From the NCBI RefSeq assembly GCF_014529535.1, contig NW_023503337.1, positions 62,001 to 126,000 of the forward strand: a stretch of 64,000 bases of DNA, read 5' to 3'. Under the pieces are notes generated by a model. It had not been told where the DNA came from and did not search any database. It saw only the letters and a program-made list of their open reading frames with translations. The DNA comes from Bradysia coprophila (taxonomy: Eukaryota > Arthropoda > Insecta > Diptera > Sciaridae). Of this stretch, positions 40,449 to 50,480 are shown in pieces (within the stretch, counting starts at the first letter, position 1; every line of letters begins with the position of its first letter). The position numbers and the translations under genes were made by a program.

Positions 40449-41513
40449 CCTTTTGACGGCATTTTTATTTCTTACGAAATACATGGATTTGAAATCGCTG
40501 GGATCGTCGTTAGGTCGCAGATCTTTTGACGGCATTTTTATTTCTTACGAAATACATGGATTTGAAATCGATAATAATATTTCGGTTGATAAAAATTATA
40601 AAAAAGGAGATAAAAAATTGTGATATTAAGATATGTAACTCCAAAATGAAAATAAATTCCATAGAAAATTGAAGCTAATAAAATCTAATTTCGGAGATAA
40701 TAAATTGAGTTTTGGAGATAATGTAACTAGAAACGGAAATAACAAATGCTGGAATGAAGATAAAACAAATTAAAAAGTTGAGATAATAATTTCAGAAAAG
40801 GAGATAACATCAGAGATTAAAATTTTAAAAATGGATAAAAATGGAGATAAAAATAACTAAAAACTGAGATAAAAAATTAAGAAAACGAGTTGATTAGGAG
40901 TAACGTTTGACTGTACTGAATTCATCTTTCTACACACTGTAAGTGGAAGGTGTTTCGTGGAATATCTTAGCGTAACTATACATTTGGTGAGTTGAGTTGA
41001 AATCTCCTAACTTTTTTCTCACATTAAAGGCATTTTGTTGGTTCCTAGGGAATTCATCCTTTTACGAAATATACCGTAAAGCATTTTAGTTCGTCCCTAC
41101 AGAATTTATCTATTTACGAAATGAATAGGAGATACTGTAACTCCATTTTCAATCAAATTATCTCCCTTTGTTAATTATTTATCTCCGTTTTTACTTATTT
41201 AATCTCAAGTTTTAGGTTATTTATCTGCATTTCTAAATTTTTTATATCCGTTTGTCAATTATTATTTATCTACACTTTCACTTTTTCTTATCTCCGTTTT
41301 TCAATTTTCTATCTGCCGTTTATTGCGATCCGATTCGAAATCCCTACGATCGTCGTTAGGTCCTAGATCTGTTGACGGTATTTTTATTTCTTACAAAATA
41401 CATGGATTTGAAATCCATATGATCGACGTTAGATCGTAGACCTTTTGACGGCATTTTTATTTCTTACGAAATACATGGATTTGAAATCATTGGGATCGTC
41501 GTTAGGTCGTAGC
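40449..41513. repeat. Composite fold-back: 73-bp direct repeats flanking a GAGATAA-rich core
   Basis: A 73-bp unit (starting CTTTTGACGGC, containing ACGAAATACATGGATTTG and ending near CGTCGTTAGGTC) occurs one full plus one partial time at 40449-40570. It occurs again about two and a half times at 41327-41513, in the same orientation. The DNA between carries GGAGATAA-like words every 20-50 bases on the left (about 40606-40872) and the reverse complement TTATCTCC on the right (about 41158-41320). No coding frame fits a transposase. This is a probable non-autonomous fold-back element of unknown class. Confidence 0.75.
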
Positions 41514-42217
41514 GCGTTAATGGTGTCAATTTATGGAGATGCTAACCCAAAATGTGAGTCAATTCTCGTTTCGTTTGTGTTTTTCCACGTTCTACTTGCG
41601 CACGAACTGATGCTACATAAATGAAACGCAACAGGAATTGGTAAAAAATTGCTAGCTGACATAAATAAGAAAAAACCAAAAGCTTCGCTTCGTTAGGACA
41701 GACCTAACGTTAGGACGTTAGTCCTAAAAAAATTCTGCTTTTCATCACTTGACATCAACAAAATATACTATTTCTGCGTCTGAGGAACATAATGAGGCAA
41801 GACCTCAACATAAACAAGAAGTCACTCTACAACCATTTAAGTTTTTCTTGGCAAGCATAATTGAATAATCGGCTTCGTCTCGTTAAAATAGGCTTACGAC
41901 CTAATAATAGTATAGTCCTAAAAATACACTTTTCATTTTTTTGATTGATTTAAGGTATATAGTAATTTTATTGTCTAACTATCTTCTAGCTGACATGGAA
42001 AAAGAGTGGTTATAACGCAGTCATAACTCTCGTTTTAAAAACCATGGAAATATTACAGTACTTATAAGAACATTTCTCTGAAAAAGAGTTGGCTGCTTTT
42101 AAGACCATTTAAATGTCTAATCCTTTTTTTTATAAATTGACAGTGAATGAAAGATCTGCTGAGCGAAAATAAAAACTAGGCCCCACCTTTTGAGCGGGTC
42201 AGGTCCCTTGACTGACA
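41514..42217. other. Intergenic stretch with a diverged local duplication
   Basis: Two loosely similar segments near 41679-41735 and 41870-41925 share CTTCG, CTCGTTA, GACCTAA and TAGTCCTAAAAA words. No gene seen. Confidence 0.4.
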
Positions 42218-42312
42218 ACGGTTGCTAGGAATCTCGCACATTTTTTATAAGGAAGATGTCACTTTGGCAATTATTGTGAATGACGCGGCGCGAGATTCCT
42301 TAACACCCTGAC
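42218..42312. repeat. Short inverted repeat
   Basis: GGAATCTCGC near 42230 is matched by GCGAGATTCC near 42290, with weaker pairing outside. It could be the remains of a small transposon. Confidence 0.4.
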
Positions 42313-42451
42313 AACTTTATTAATATATTTTTAACACAATCGTTAAACTCAACTCAATTTAAGTTTGCAATTGGTTAGCATTCTACAGTTTTAATTGTTC
42401 CACATCGTTCTACATGTTGTCAACAAAAGAAGCTTAAAGAGTGTCGTTTCA

Positions 42452-42617
42452 CACACACGTACACTCTCGGAATTTTGAAAACCGACACATTTTCTGTTTC
42501 GTGGTTTACTTTTTTTGTGAATTTTGCATGTGTTTTTATATGGAGAAATCAGAAACTCAAATAAACACATAAACAGAAAATGTGTCGGTTTTCAAAATTC
42601 CGTGTGTGTACGTGTGG
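42452..42617. mobile_element. Small inverted-repeat element (MITE-like)
   Basis: Arms at 42452-42499 and 42571-42617 share a perfect stretch of about 32 bases (CGGAATTTTGAAAACCGACA and onward to CTGTTT). Diverged GTACGTGT-type outer ends flank it, and the arms enclose about 70 bases of AT-rich loop. No target duplication is obvious. Confidence 0.65.
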
Positions 42618-44783
42618 AATCGGAATGGAAGAAACGCTACTTCTATGTGGTGGAATACGTGTGGAACAAATAAAACGAAAGAAACAAACGAAACCCACCA
42701 AAATTGTATTCTTATGATGAGATCAGTTTACGAACATTCAAAATTCCAAGAAATTTTTTTTTTTTTCATGAATTCAATTATTCTTCTTTTGTTCTAAAAA
42801 TTCTATGTATTCGTTCGTTTAATCAAATTCATTTTATTTTCCGTTGTTAAACTTCCGAAACGTCACAAATAACTGATATAAAAACCTTCGCTTGAGTCAA
42901 CATTCTTTAGAAAAATACTTTTTGTGTTCTCAATTTTCTTGTAAATTTACGGAAAGATTTTTAATCAACCATAAATTATGCGATTTACGGCCCTCGCTTC
43001 GCTCTGATCGCAAATTTCACACACGTAGCAGTTTTTATATTATGTTTGACTTTTTTAAATGTCATTCCAAAGTAATCTTTTTCGATTAATTGAATTTCCA
43101 ACAGTGTAAAATACTGTTTTTCTGGAATAACTTCCAGATCTTTAATTCCACATAGCCCATCTTCGAATTTAACCTCAGAAATTGAATTCTGCGTCGACTA
43201 AAAAAATAAAATTTGTAATTGGTTGATAATCACTCAAGTTATCGTGTTTACAAGCAAAATATTGGGACAAACAATTCTGTTTTTCTTAACATTTCATTAA
43301 ACCTTTGGGACAAACATTTTAGGTATTTTCCGTCATAAGACCCTGACTTACAGTCAAGGGAATTAGCGACTATCGAAATTTAAAAGTCGCTAATATCGGC
43401 ATTTGTGAAACGCTTGTCGTTATTAGCGAAAAATTTGGAATTTAGTATCGCTACTAAGCTAATACATCCTTTATGGATGAGAATGGCTCACATCAAGAAA
43501 GGGAAGAAGGTAAAAATCTTATTTATGTAGTATCAAATGGGATTGAGTTCTATTATTAACGTTATGTTTTTGCAAGCGGTGAATGCATTATTTGGAAATA
43601 ATGAAATATTTACACAGCACATCGATTCATAGATTCAACACATCTTTGAATCAGCGAGGATCTCTGGTTAAATAGATCTTAAATACCTTTGAAGTGCTAA
43701 ATATTTCGCATGTCTTACACAGAATATAAAATGCAAACTAATGCTTCTTTTCATCCTGTCCACTCTACAGTCAGCCTGTTTGAATTTAGTTTTTTCGCGT
43801 CAAAGTGACATAAATTCAGAGCACGATGGAACCATGGGTGTACCTGTACCACTATGGCCTTTGTCGACATTATTGAGAAGCACAAAGCACGAAGTTAGCC
43901 CAAAAAATGGCGTGGGGTAATTTGGCACACGGTGCAAAAATAACAGAATTATGAACTGCGTAATAGGTAAACTCGCACGCAATTTTACTTCACTAAAATT
44001 TCGTAAAAGGGATAATTGATCATTCGCATCAAAAAGTTTTTTATTTTTAAATGATCAAAGACACTATGTTCATTCAAAATTTAAGTTTAAAAAAAAACTA
44101 CGCGTTCAAATTAGTTTTATAAAAATAAAATTAAAATTAATTCATTTTTGCACTGACTGCGAAATCGCACCTTGTCAGCACCTTGTCAGTTTGCTGTCTA
44201 CTGAAATGTATGGAATTTATGAAATTTTTATTTTTTTTGGTTGGTACCATTTGCTATGCAGTAAGTGAATATTAGCGCGAATACTTTGAATATGTAGTTT
44301 CAATTTGATTTATAAAAAAATTAAAACAATATTTACCCATGCCGTAGAAGTACTTTTGTCTTATAAAATCATAATTTATCGAAATAAAATAAAAAGTCCT
44401 GAATGCGAATGATTAATTAAGTTGATGACAGAGCTAACAAACATTTATAGCATTAAATTTGCGTGTGCGAGATTATGAAAAATGGACTTTAAGAATGTCA
44501 TATTTTTGCTTCGTGTGCCAGATTACCCGATACCCCAAAAATGCATTAGATGCTGCATGCATGAATCACGATGCAATCTATACACACAAATGCAAAGATT
44601 TCGTTGCGCGATCGAATGCTGACAAACGGGTATTGCGAATTTCATCAAGGCGAGTAATGTCCGCAGATGCATCGTTCGGGGAACGTGCATCAGCTGTGCT
44701 TGTTGCATCAATCTTGTCATTTAAAGTGCCATTCCAGAATATTGGTTCTTTAATAATGGCACCCTTTGATTAACTCAGTACAT
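42618..44783. other. Intergenic stretch, no gene seen
   Basis: AT-rich DNA with a small hairpin at about 43359-43394 (ATTAGCGAC paired with GTCGCTAAT). An open frame of 104 codons starting at 44459 has no recognised domain and an overlapping antisense frame of similar quality, so it is not called. Confidence 0.45.
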
Positions 44784-44999
44784 GGGCCTTAGCACGACAG
44801 AGTAAAGTTAACCAGGCAGGAGCGCTGATTTGACTTGGAACCTGAATAATCTAGTAGTCCTATATTCTTTGCGAATAAAATTTTTCAATTTATGTCAGTG
44901 TTCATTTGAATTCATTTTCATACAGTGTATTAGATCCCTTATGTGACGTTTCGAAAACGAACCGCTACTGCCTGGTTTATTTGACTCTGCCGTGGCCCT
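44784..44999. mobile_element. Imperfect terminal-inverted-repeat element
   Basis: The left end (44784-44823) and the reverse complement of the right end (44963-44999) share GGGCC, then CAGAGT, then AACCAGGCAG. Total length is about 216 bp, with no coding frame. This fits a decayed non-autonomous DNA transposon. Confidence 0.6.
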
Positions 45000-46443
45000 G
45001 GACAAATTTTATTAATATAAATGCTCTCAAATGGATCGAAACATTTTGTTTTGAGTATGATCAATGGGGAAATAAAGGATAAAGGAGGTCACTTTCATTT
45101 GTTATAAAAGCGATTAGAAGAGTATCAGAGATCAGAGAGCCTACTTTTTGACACGTCACGATACATGTTTGTAAAGAGTTAGTTACCACTGCCGTAGACT
45201 GATGCTGGATACTTATAAATCATCCATACAATGGCTTTGATCCTTTCGCAGTAAGTCATAAGTTATTACCCTTTCATTTATTACCCATCTCAATTACACT
45301 GTAATACATGGAAGGGCTACAAAGTTTTCCCAGTTTTTCTATGTCATTAGATAGTGTCATAAACCAGATATTAAATATATTTTGCTTATGTTTTCGAAAA
45401 GAAGAACTTCCGGTCCTAAAATATCTCCTGAGACCGAAGAGATAAAAATCATCTGGAACTTTTTAAATATGTCATCTCATTGTCACATACAACAGGTTTA
45501 AAGCACAAACCGCGATGTGTGGCCAACGACCAACCTCACATATTCCAAATTCATAAAAGATTTCAGAGTAAAGTGACGACTTCTGTTATCAATATCAATC
45601 GCGATATTCTTGGGGTGGGTCGTCACTTTTACTACAGTCGACGATAATTCCACTTAATGGCATTCTGTGCTTTCTAATATTGCAAGACGAGATCTTTCGG
45701 CTGACAATATGAGAAAGTATGGAAGAATCAATGTTATTAATCCGATCTATTCCACATGCGATATCTACGTTATTATTTATACCCTAAATCTGACTCCTGT
45801 TCACCTGATTATATGGAATTTGTGTGCATGTTACAATAGCAAAATAAACACCCGCATGACAGGATATGGTTTATGCCTAGACTTAAATGCTGCTGCCATA
45901 GCACATTACAGTTACCACATTTTTCAATCATAATATTTACCTGAAATAAAAGGCGTCTACGAATTAGAGTGGATATTTTACGTAGACCACCAGACACAAG
46001 GAATGTCCGTGCAACATTATACAAAAACTTTGATGTTTGACGAAGACAGGTGCGGATTCAGGAAATCTTCTGCCAAACACTTTCGATAACTACATTTTTT
46101 TCAAAATTTCCATGTAATCTTTCTGCCAGATCCGATCAACTTCTTCCTGCTCAAATTCAGTTTTCAGTTCGAATGGTCCAACAACTAATGATGACACTGA
46201 GCCGAAATTGAACAAAGATAATTCGGCACAGCAACAAACAGTATAACAACGCTAAATGACGTAATAAATTCACTTTATTTGTACTGTCCAATGAAAGTAA
46301 CATGTTGCTGTCATACAACGTACGACTGCATTGGTGTTGCATTATATACAAAATGGTTGATGTTAACAAAACGAAAAGTTAAAAAATAATTTAAATTTAT
46401 GCTCTGGCGTACCTTAATTTTCAAAACGAAAGAAGAAACCGAT
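45000..46443. other. Intergenic stretch and SDE2 3' flank
   Basis: No recognised gene. On the minus strand an AATAAA-type polyadenylation signal (sense AAATAAAG; TTTATTT near 46273-46279 on the plus strand) lies about 170 bases past the SDE2 stop codon and is a reasonable 3' end for that gene. Confidence 0.45.
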
Positions 46444-47130
46444 TCATTTATCCACCGACGACGCATTACTCGTATCTTCGCTGACATCAGCCGAAGATGA
46501 TGTGCTCGGACAAGACGAAACTGAAGAACTCTTTAACGCTGCTTTCTTCACCGGACGCTTAGCATCTGTATCCGTATCCGAATCCGAATCGGTCTCCGAC
46601 GATGAACTGATGTCACCCAACCACAAAGCTCCTTTCTTCTTCTTTTTCAACTTTTTACCGCTACCCTTTGCATCAGTGGCCGACCGTTTCAAACTGAGAC
46701 TTTGCTGCTGTTCAGCCGCCTTCTTAAAGCCTTCCTCCACCGAATCGGCAATGTTTTGTGTTAAGTCCGTGCGCGCCTGTTCGTACGCCTCGTCTTTGAA
46801 CTCGTGCTTCGGTTTGGCTTGCAGTTTTTCGATTTTTTTCTTTTGCTTATCTTCGGCGTCCTGTTCGCGGTTCTTCTGTGAATCCAACCAGGTCTTTAAA
46901 CGCTTCTCTTCATTGATGTCCCGCAAACGGCGACCACTCAGGTCTCGGCAGGCTTCACGATTTGTTGTCTTTTCGATTTGTGCTCCAATGGCACGCAACA
47001 TACTACCAAAGCCACCTTTTCCGCCAAGCAAACGGAGCTCTGCGTGAATATCATGCGATGGTGATAGTGTACATTCGGTGTTGTGAATGATGCCATTTTG
47101 AATAAGATAGAAGTCGTTGGTGCTGAGTCC
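46444..47130 (-). CDS. Sde2: SDE2 exon 2
   Basis: Begins after the acceptor TTATTTTAG with GLSTNDFYLIQNG (second half of the ubiquitin fold) and continues through Gly68-Gly69 | Lys70 to the TGA at 46446-46444. The intron between the exons is 672 bases. An open-frame scan from the first internal start codon misses the ubiquitin-like half. Confidence 0.93.
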   Translation of the reverse strand, partial: GLSTNDFYLIQNGIIHNTECTLSPSHDIHAELRLLGGKGGFGSMLRAIGAQIEKTTNREACRDLSGRRLRDINEEKRLKTWLDSQKNREQDAEDKQKKKIEKLQAKPKHEFKDEAYEQARTDLTQNIADSVEEGFKKAAEQQQSLSLKRSATDAKGSGKKLKKKKKGALWLGDISSSSETDSDSDTDTDAKRPVKKAALKSSSVSSCPSTSSSADVSEDTSNASSVDK

Positions 47131-47898
47131 CTAAAATAATAATTTAAAAAATTAGTCTCGGAAGCACTAGAATCTGACGCTAAAAACAATTCAATTTTGA
47201 AGGTCAATTTTGTGGTCGTAGGGGATATTTCGGTTCAGAAACACGGCTGATGGAATAGGAAATCGCATTCGTGACAATTGCTAAGTTGAACTTCATTCTT
47301 GTTATTGTGAATGATCTCAGTTTGAGAACTGAAGACTCAAATCTTCGCTTCTGTTTTACTTGTAGCACGTTCTCGGGCAAAGTTGGTCCTTCTAAAATTG
47401 ATTGAACGTCTTAGAGCATTTGGGAGGACGCTAATGCCGAGGCAACTAACATTTCATTACGTTTGGAGTTGACTACAAAGAATTCTAAGACATCTATTCG
47501 GAAAATAGCGACCATCGACTCTCCATTCGTTCGACGATGATCCCACGACAAGCCCAGCAAGAATATTTAAGCAAAATTCCAAAACGAAGGTGAAGTTCTA
47601 GCCTCTGGTCAGATGATCTAATCAGCACCCACAAATATGAACACTTAGACAAGCATTGGAACTTCGTCCATAAAAATGCGCTCCCTTACAAAAGAATTTC
47701 AGTTTCAACATAAAAAACAGATTCAATCGAATCATAAACATCCGCTACATGTTTGTCGAACACAAACATTTTCTAAACGTTTCGCGTATTTGTTCTACTT
47801 ACCAGCGTCACCAAAATTTCTGTTTGTATATCGGATACTGTAATTGGTCCAGAAATGGATTTGATTTTCTTTCCAGACAGATACAAGTTGCAGCTCAT
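46444..47898 (-). CDS. Sde2: SDE2: ubiquitin-fold replication-stress and splicing factor
   Basis: Two coding exons (47898-47803 and 47130-46444) give 260 residues. Residues 1-69 form the ubiquitin-like part, ending in LRLLGG. It is followed by KGGFGSMLRAIGAQ and TNREACRDLSGRRLRDIN, the highly conserved SDE2 core. In characterised SDE2 proteins, cleavage after Gly-Gly releases a Lys-starting chain, here Lys70. The cleaved protein acts at stalled replication forks and is turned over by the CRL4-Cdt2 pathway in human cells; in fission yeast it enters the spliceosome. Downstream are a charged helical stretch, a Lys-rich nuclear signal (KKLKKKKK, 191-198), an acidic Ser/Asp tract and a Ser-rich tail. 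At 260 residues it is shorter than the human protein (about 450), and I see no C-terminal SAP domain. The identity is secure from the core motif. Confidence 0.95.
47803..47898 (-). CDS. Sde2: SDE2 exon 1
   Basis: Codes for 32 residues starting MSCNLYLSGKKIKS, the first half of the ubiquitin fold. It ends in phase 0 at the donor GACGCTG|GTAAGT (minus strand). The start ATG (47898-47896) is preceded by AAC and is the first in-frame Met. Confidence 0.9.
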
Positions 47899-48483
47899 GT
47901 TGATAACTTAAATGCTTAACAATGTTTAACAAAGTTTCGAAGCGTATGCTCTAGATGCAAAAACGTTAATGATTCGATGATGTAAATAGTCGAAGTGTCA
48001 AGTGACAAGCACATATACCCAGTGGATATTTCTTATGATAAATTCTCAAATCAATATGGCTACGATGGCTACACTTTTTCAGTCCCAGTAGGTTTTTATA
48101 CATTTAAGTATCGAGAGTTCAACAGAGATGTCTCTGAGTTCTTCACTTTGCTGTGTTATTGAATTTGCAAGGTAAGGTCGATTAGGTGGGTTAGGTGACC
48201 GTGCGGGATGATGTTAGGGATGATGTTTGGAAGCTAATAAAAAAGCGTAATAGGGCGAAATCCAAGCAAAGACTAAAAAAATATTTTAGTCTGACATTAC
48301 CATAATCTCGTCAAAATGATGTAAATAATGTTAGAAATTACAGGAAAATTTACATTTGATTCAAAGTTTGTTGATCAATTATTATTTTTTTAACTTTGTT
48401 TAAACGTGTTCGTTTACATAAAGTGACGCTCGAATGACATTTATTGACAGAATTAAATTTTCATTTTTTCGCATGAGAACGGA
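47899..48483. other. SDE2 upstream region
   Basis: Presumed promoter and 5' UTR of SDE2 (minus strand). I see no clear TATA box or initiator, as is common for housekeeping genes. No other gene. Confidence 0.4.
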
Positions 48484-49180
48484 CCTTAGAGTAATTATAC
48501 CTAGAGAGGTATTTCGTACGATAAAATGTGGTCCCGACATCAGTTTGTATAAGATTCACATTTCGTACAATTTTACGTAAAGCTTTTCACTAACACATGT
48601 AGGCGTTGAAAATTTTGATAGTTGTCAGTTTTGTATTTTCTCAATCGCCTACCACTATTTTGGAATTTTGTTTAAAATCATTCGCAATAATAATTATTAT
48701 TAATTAAATATAGTGCAAATGTGATTCATTACGGGATGACAAAGTAAAGGAGTCAAGGGCAATGCTTGTTCATTTTTCCGGTAATTTAAGCGCATAATAA
48801 AAAATTGCTCAAGTTGCATCTGTTTGTTGATTTGTAATTTTCCTTCAAATGAGGTTTAAGCCAGTTAGGCTGGAGAAAATTTTCCAATTAACTAAACAAA
48901 TAATTGCACAACTAATTTGCTGCATAAAACAACACGGGTCAATTTATATTTTTTTCGTTGTGTCTGTTGATATCAGTTCATATCGGTGATATGTAAAGAG
49001 TTCTCAATTTTTTTTTTAAAGAGTCCTTCTGGTAGGCACATTCAAATTTTTTGCGCTAATTTGCCCACCAATTTAGTAGGGAAAAACTCACACTATCAAA
49101 TATTACGTTTTTCATGTTGGGACCACAAATTTTACGTAATTCTGTTCGTAATTTCCTCTCTAGGTATAATTACTCTAAGG
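48484..49180. mobile_element. 697-bp non-autonomous DNA transposon with 26-bp perfect terminal inverted repeats
   Basis: The ends 48484-48509 and 49155-49180 are exact reverse complements (CCTTAGAGTAATTATACC then TAGAGAGG). The similarity continues more loosely inward to a GTGGTCCC word. The interior has no transposase-like frame. No convincing target duplication is visible, so the superfamily is undecided. Confidence 0.8.
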
Positions 49181-49336
49181 CTAGTACACAGATCATGAAA
49201 AATGGACCCTTGCAAAAAATGACATAAAATGTATGAGTTATCTGTCAAATATTTTGCAAGCTCGGTGTAAACCTAATGATAGATAAATCATATTTTGTCA
49301 TATTTTGCAGAGGTCGATTTTTCGCGCATTTTTCAC

Positions 49337-49807
49337 GATCTGACCACAGTATATAAACATACTGAAGGTAATGCAAATAATCAAAAATTTTACGGAACCC
49401 AAGTTTCGGTTGAATGTAAGATTTGTTATGTTGCTTGCGTGACGTTTTGCGATTTAATGTTGGTAGAAATGTGTTGTTCTGCATACAATTTTTTGTGTTG
49501 AGTATAAAGATGCAACCTAACAAAGTGAATTTAACTAGTGGCCAACAGTGTAAAAATTATATTCACCCGAAAGTAGGGTTTCGTGAGTTTTTGCAATGAA
49601 AGTATAAACCAGGTATGGTCTGTTTATACAAACCGGAGGACATAGCGATATCGCTATGTCCTCCGCTGCATACAAAGTTTGTCATTCGACCATACCTTGT
49701 GTTGACATTCATTGAGTTTTTGTGGCATTACCTTCATTACCTTCAGTAATTTACCTTCAGTATTACCTTGCATTACCTTCAGTATGTTTATATACTTTGG
49801 ATCTGAC
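49337..49807. mobile_element. hAT-like non-autonomous element with 8-bp target duplication
   Basis: The element proper is 49345-49799 (455 bp). Its first 32 bases and the reverse complement of its last 32 differ at one position (CA(C/A)AGTATATAAACAT, then ACTGAAGGTAATGCAA). Perfect 8-bp direct repeats GATCTGAC flank it at 49337-49344 and 49800-49807. An 8-bp duplication and CA-starting ends are typical of the hAT superfamily. There is no transposase frame. A nested fold-back sits inside. Confidence 0.87.
49611..49698. repeat. Nested fold-back with a 32-bp perfect palindrome
   Basis: CGGAGGACATAGCGAT at 49634-49649 is followed with no spacer by its exact reverse complement (49650-49665). Outer arms AGGTATGGTC (49611-49620) and GACCATACCT (49689-49698) also pair. 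It lies inside the hAT-like element and is G+C-richer than its surroundings. Confidence 0.85.
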
Positions 49808-50055
49808 AGCATCGATCTCTATGGTGTGTGATTAAGTCTGTCAATTGGAGGTAGTTCTACCCCAATGCCAAGTTAAAACGGTTAAAACACTTGTGAACAT
49901 ACATGTCGACAAAGAAACTTTCAAATAAATGGATTTGATCGATTGAATAGAAAAATTTCTGGGACATCAGTCAAATATTTTTCATGTTTGATGTAATAAC
50001 TTATTTTTCAGACATTTTTCATGTATTTTGCGCGGTCTCACGAATTGTGTTCAGC
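49808..50055. other. Short spacer between transposons
   Basis: No gene. It contains the left target-site copy GTTCAGC (50049-50055) of the next element. Confidence 0.4.
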
Positions 50056-50215
50056 CAACGCACTTCAAGCATGAGTGGCACTCTAAACAGAGTACTGAAG
50101 CTGGACAGTGTATCGAACAAAATTGGCATCTGTAAGAAATGTGAAAAAAAAATTCATACTAAATAGCACTCTATTTGGCAGCTGTAACTAAGCTGTCACT
50201 TCTTGAAGTGCGTTG
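50056..50215. mobile_element. MITE family A, copy 1
   Basis: A 160-bp element with inverted ends CAACGCACTTCAAG and CTTGAAGTGCGTTG. It is flanked on the left by GTTCAGC (50049-50055) and on the right by GTTCAGT (50216-50222). No coding capacity. A diverged, oppositely oriented relative lies at 56849-56975. Confidence 0.8.
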
Positions 50216-50222
50216 GTTCAGT

Positions 50223-50294
50223 CAAAGTATATAAACATAAATTAGGGTTCCGTGAGTTTTTTTTTGCATTACTTAACGATGTTTATATACTTTG
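50223..50294. mobile_element. MITE family B (72 bp), nested at the target duplication of family A
   Basis: The ends CAAAGTATATAAACAT and ATGTTTATATACTTTG are perfect inverted repeats shared with the larger hAT-like element at 49345-49799. The flanking 8-mers GGTTCAGT (50215-50222) and GGTTCAGC (50295-50302) match at 7 of 8. This puts the insertion exactly at the edge of family A copy 1. It lies 187 bp upstream of the start codon at 50481. Confidence 0.83.
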
Positions 50295-50480
50295 GGTTCA
50301 GCCACCATCTTAAATAAAATGCGTTACGTAGCCCTGCTGCGAAATTATTTTAAAAAATCAGGACAACCCTTTCGGTTTCAAAACACTTGTCATTTGAGAA
50401 TTTAATTCGAACGTCCGTGATATGAAAATTTGTGAAATTTTGTTCATAAAATTGGTGGTTTTTGCAATTTTCGTAAAGTG

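Noticed and set aside
44459..44773. 104-codon open frame
   Set aside because: No recognisable motif, and an overlapping antisense frame is of equal quality.
35684..46443. Search for a transposase or reverse-transcriptase frame in the repeat-rich intergenic DNA
   Set aside because: No catalytic motifs or frames of sufficient length seen; the elements present are all non-autonomous.
46502..47047. 181-codon plus-strand frame opposite SDE2
   Set aside because: Antisense shadow of the SDE2 coding exon.
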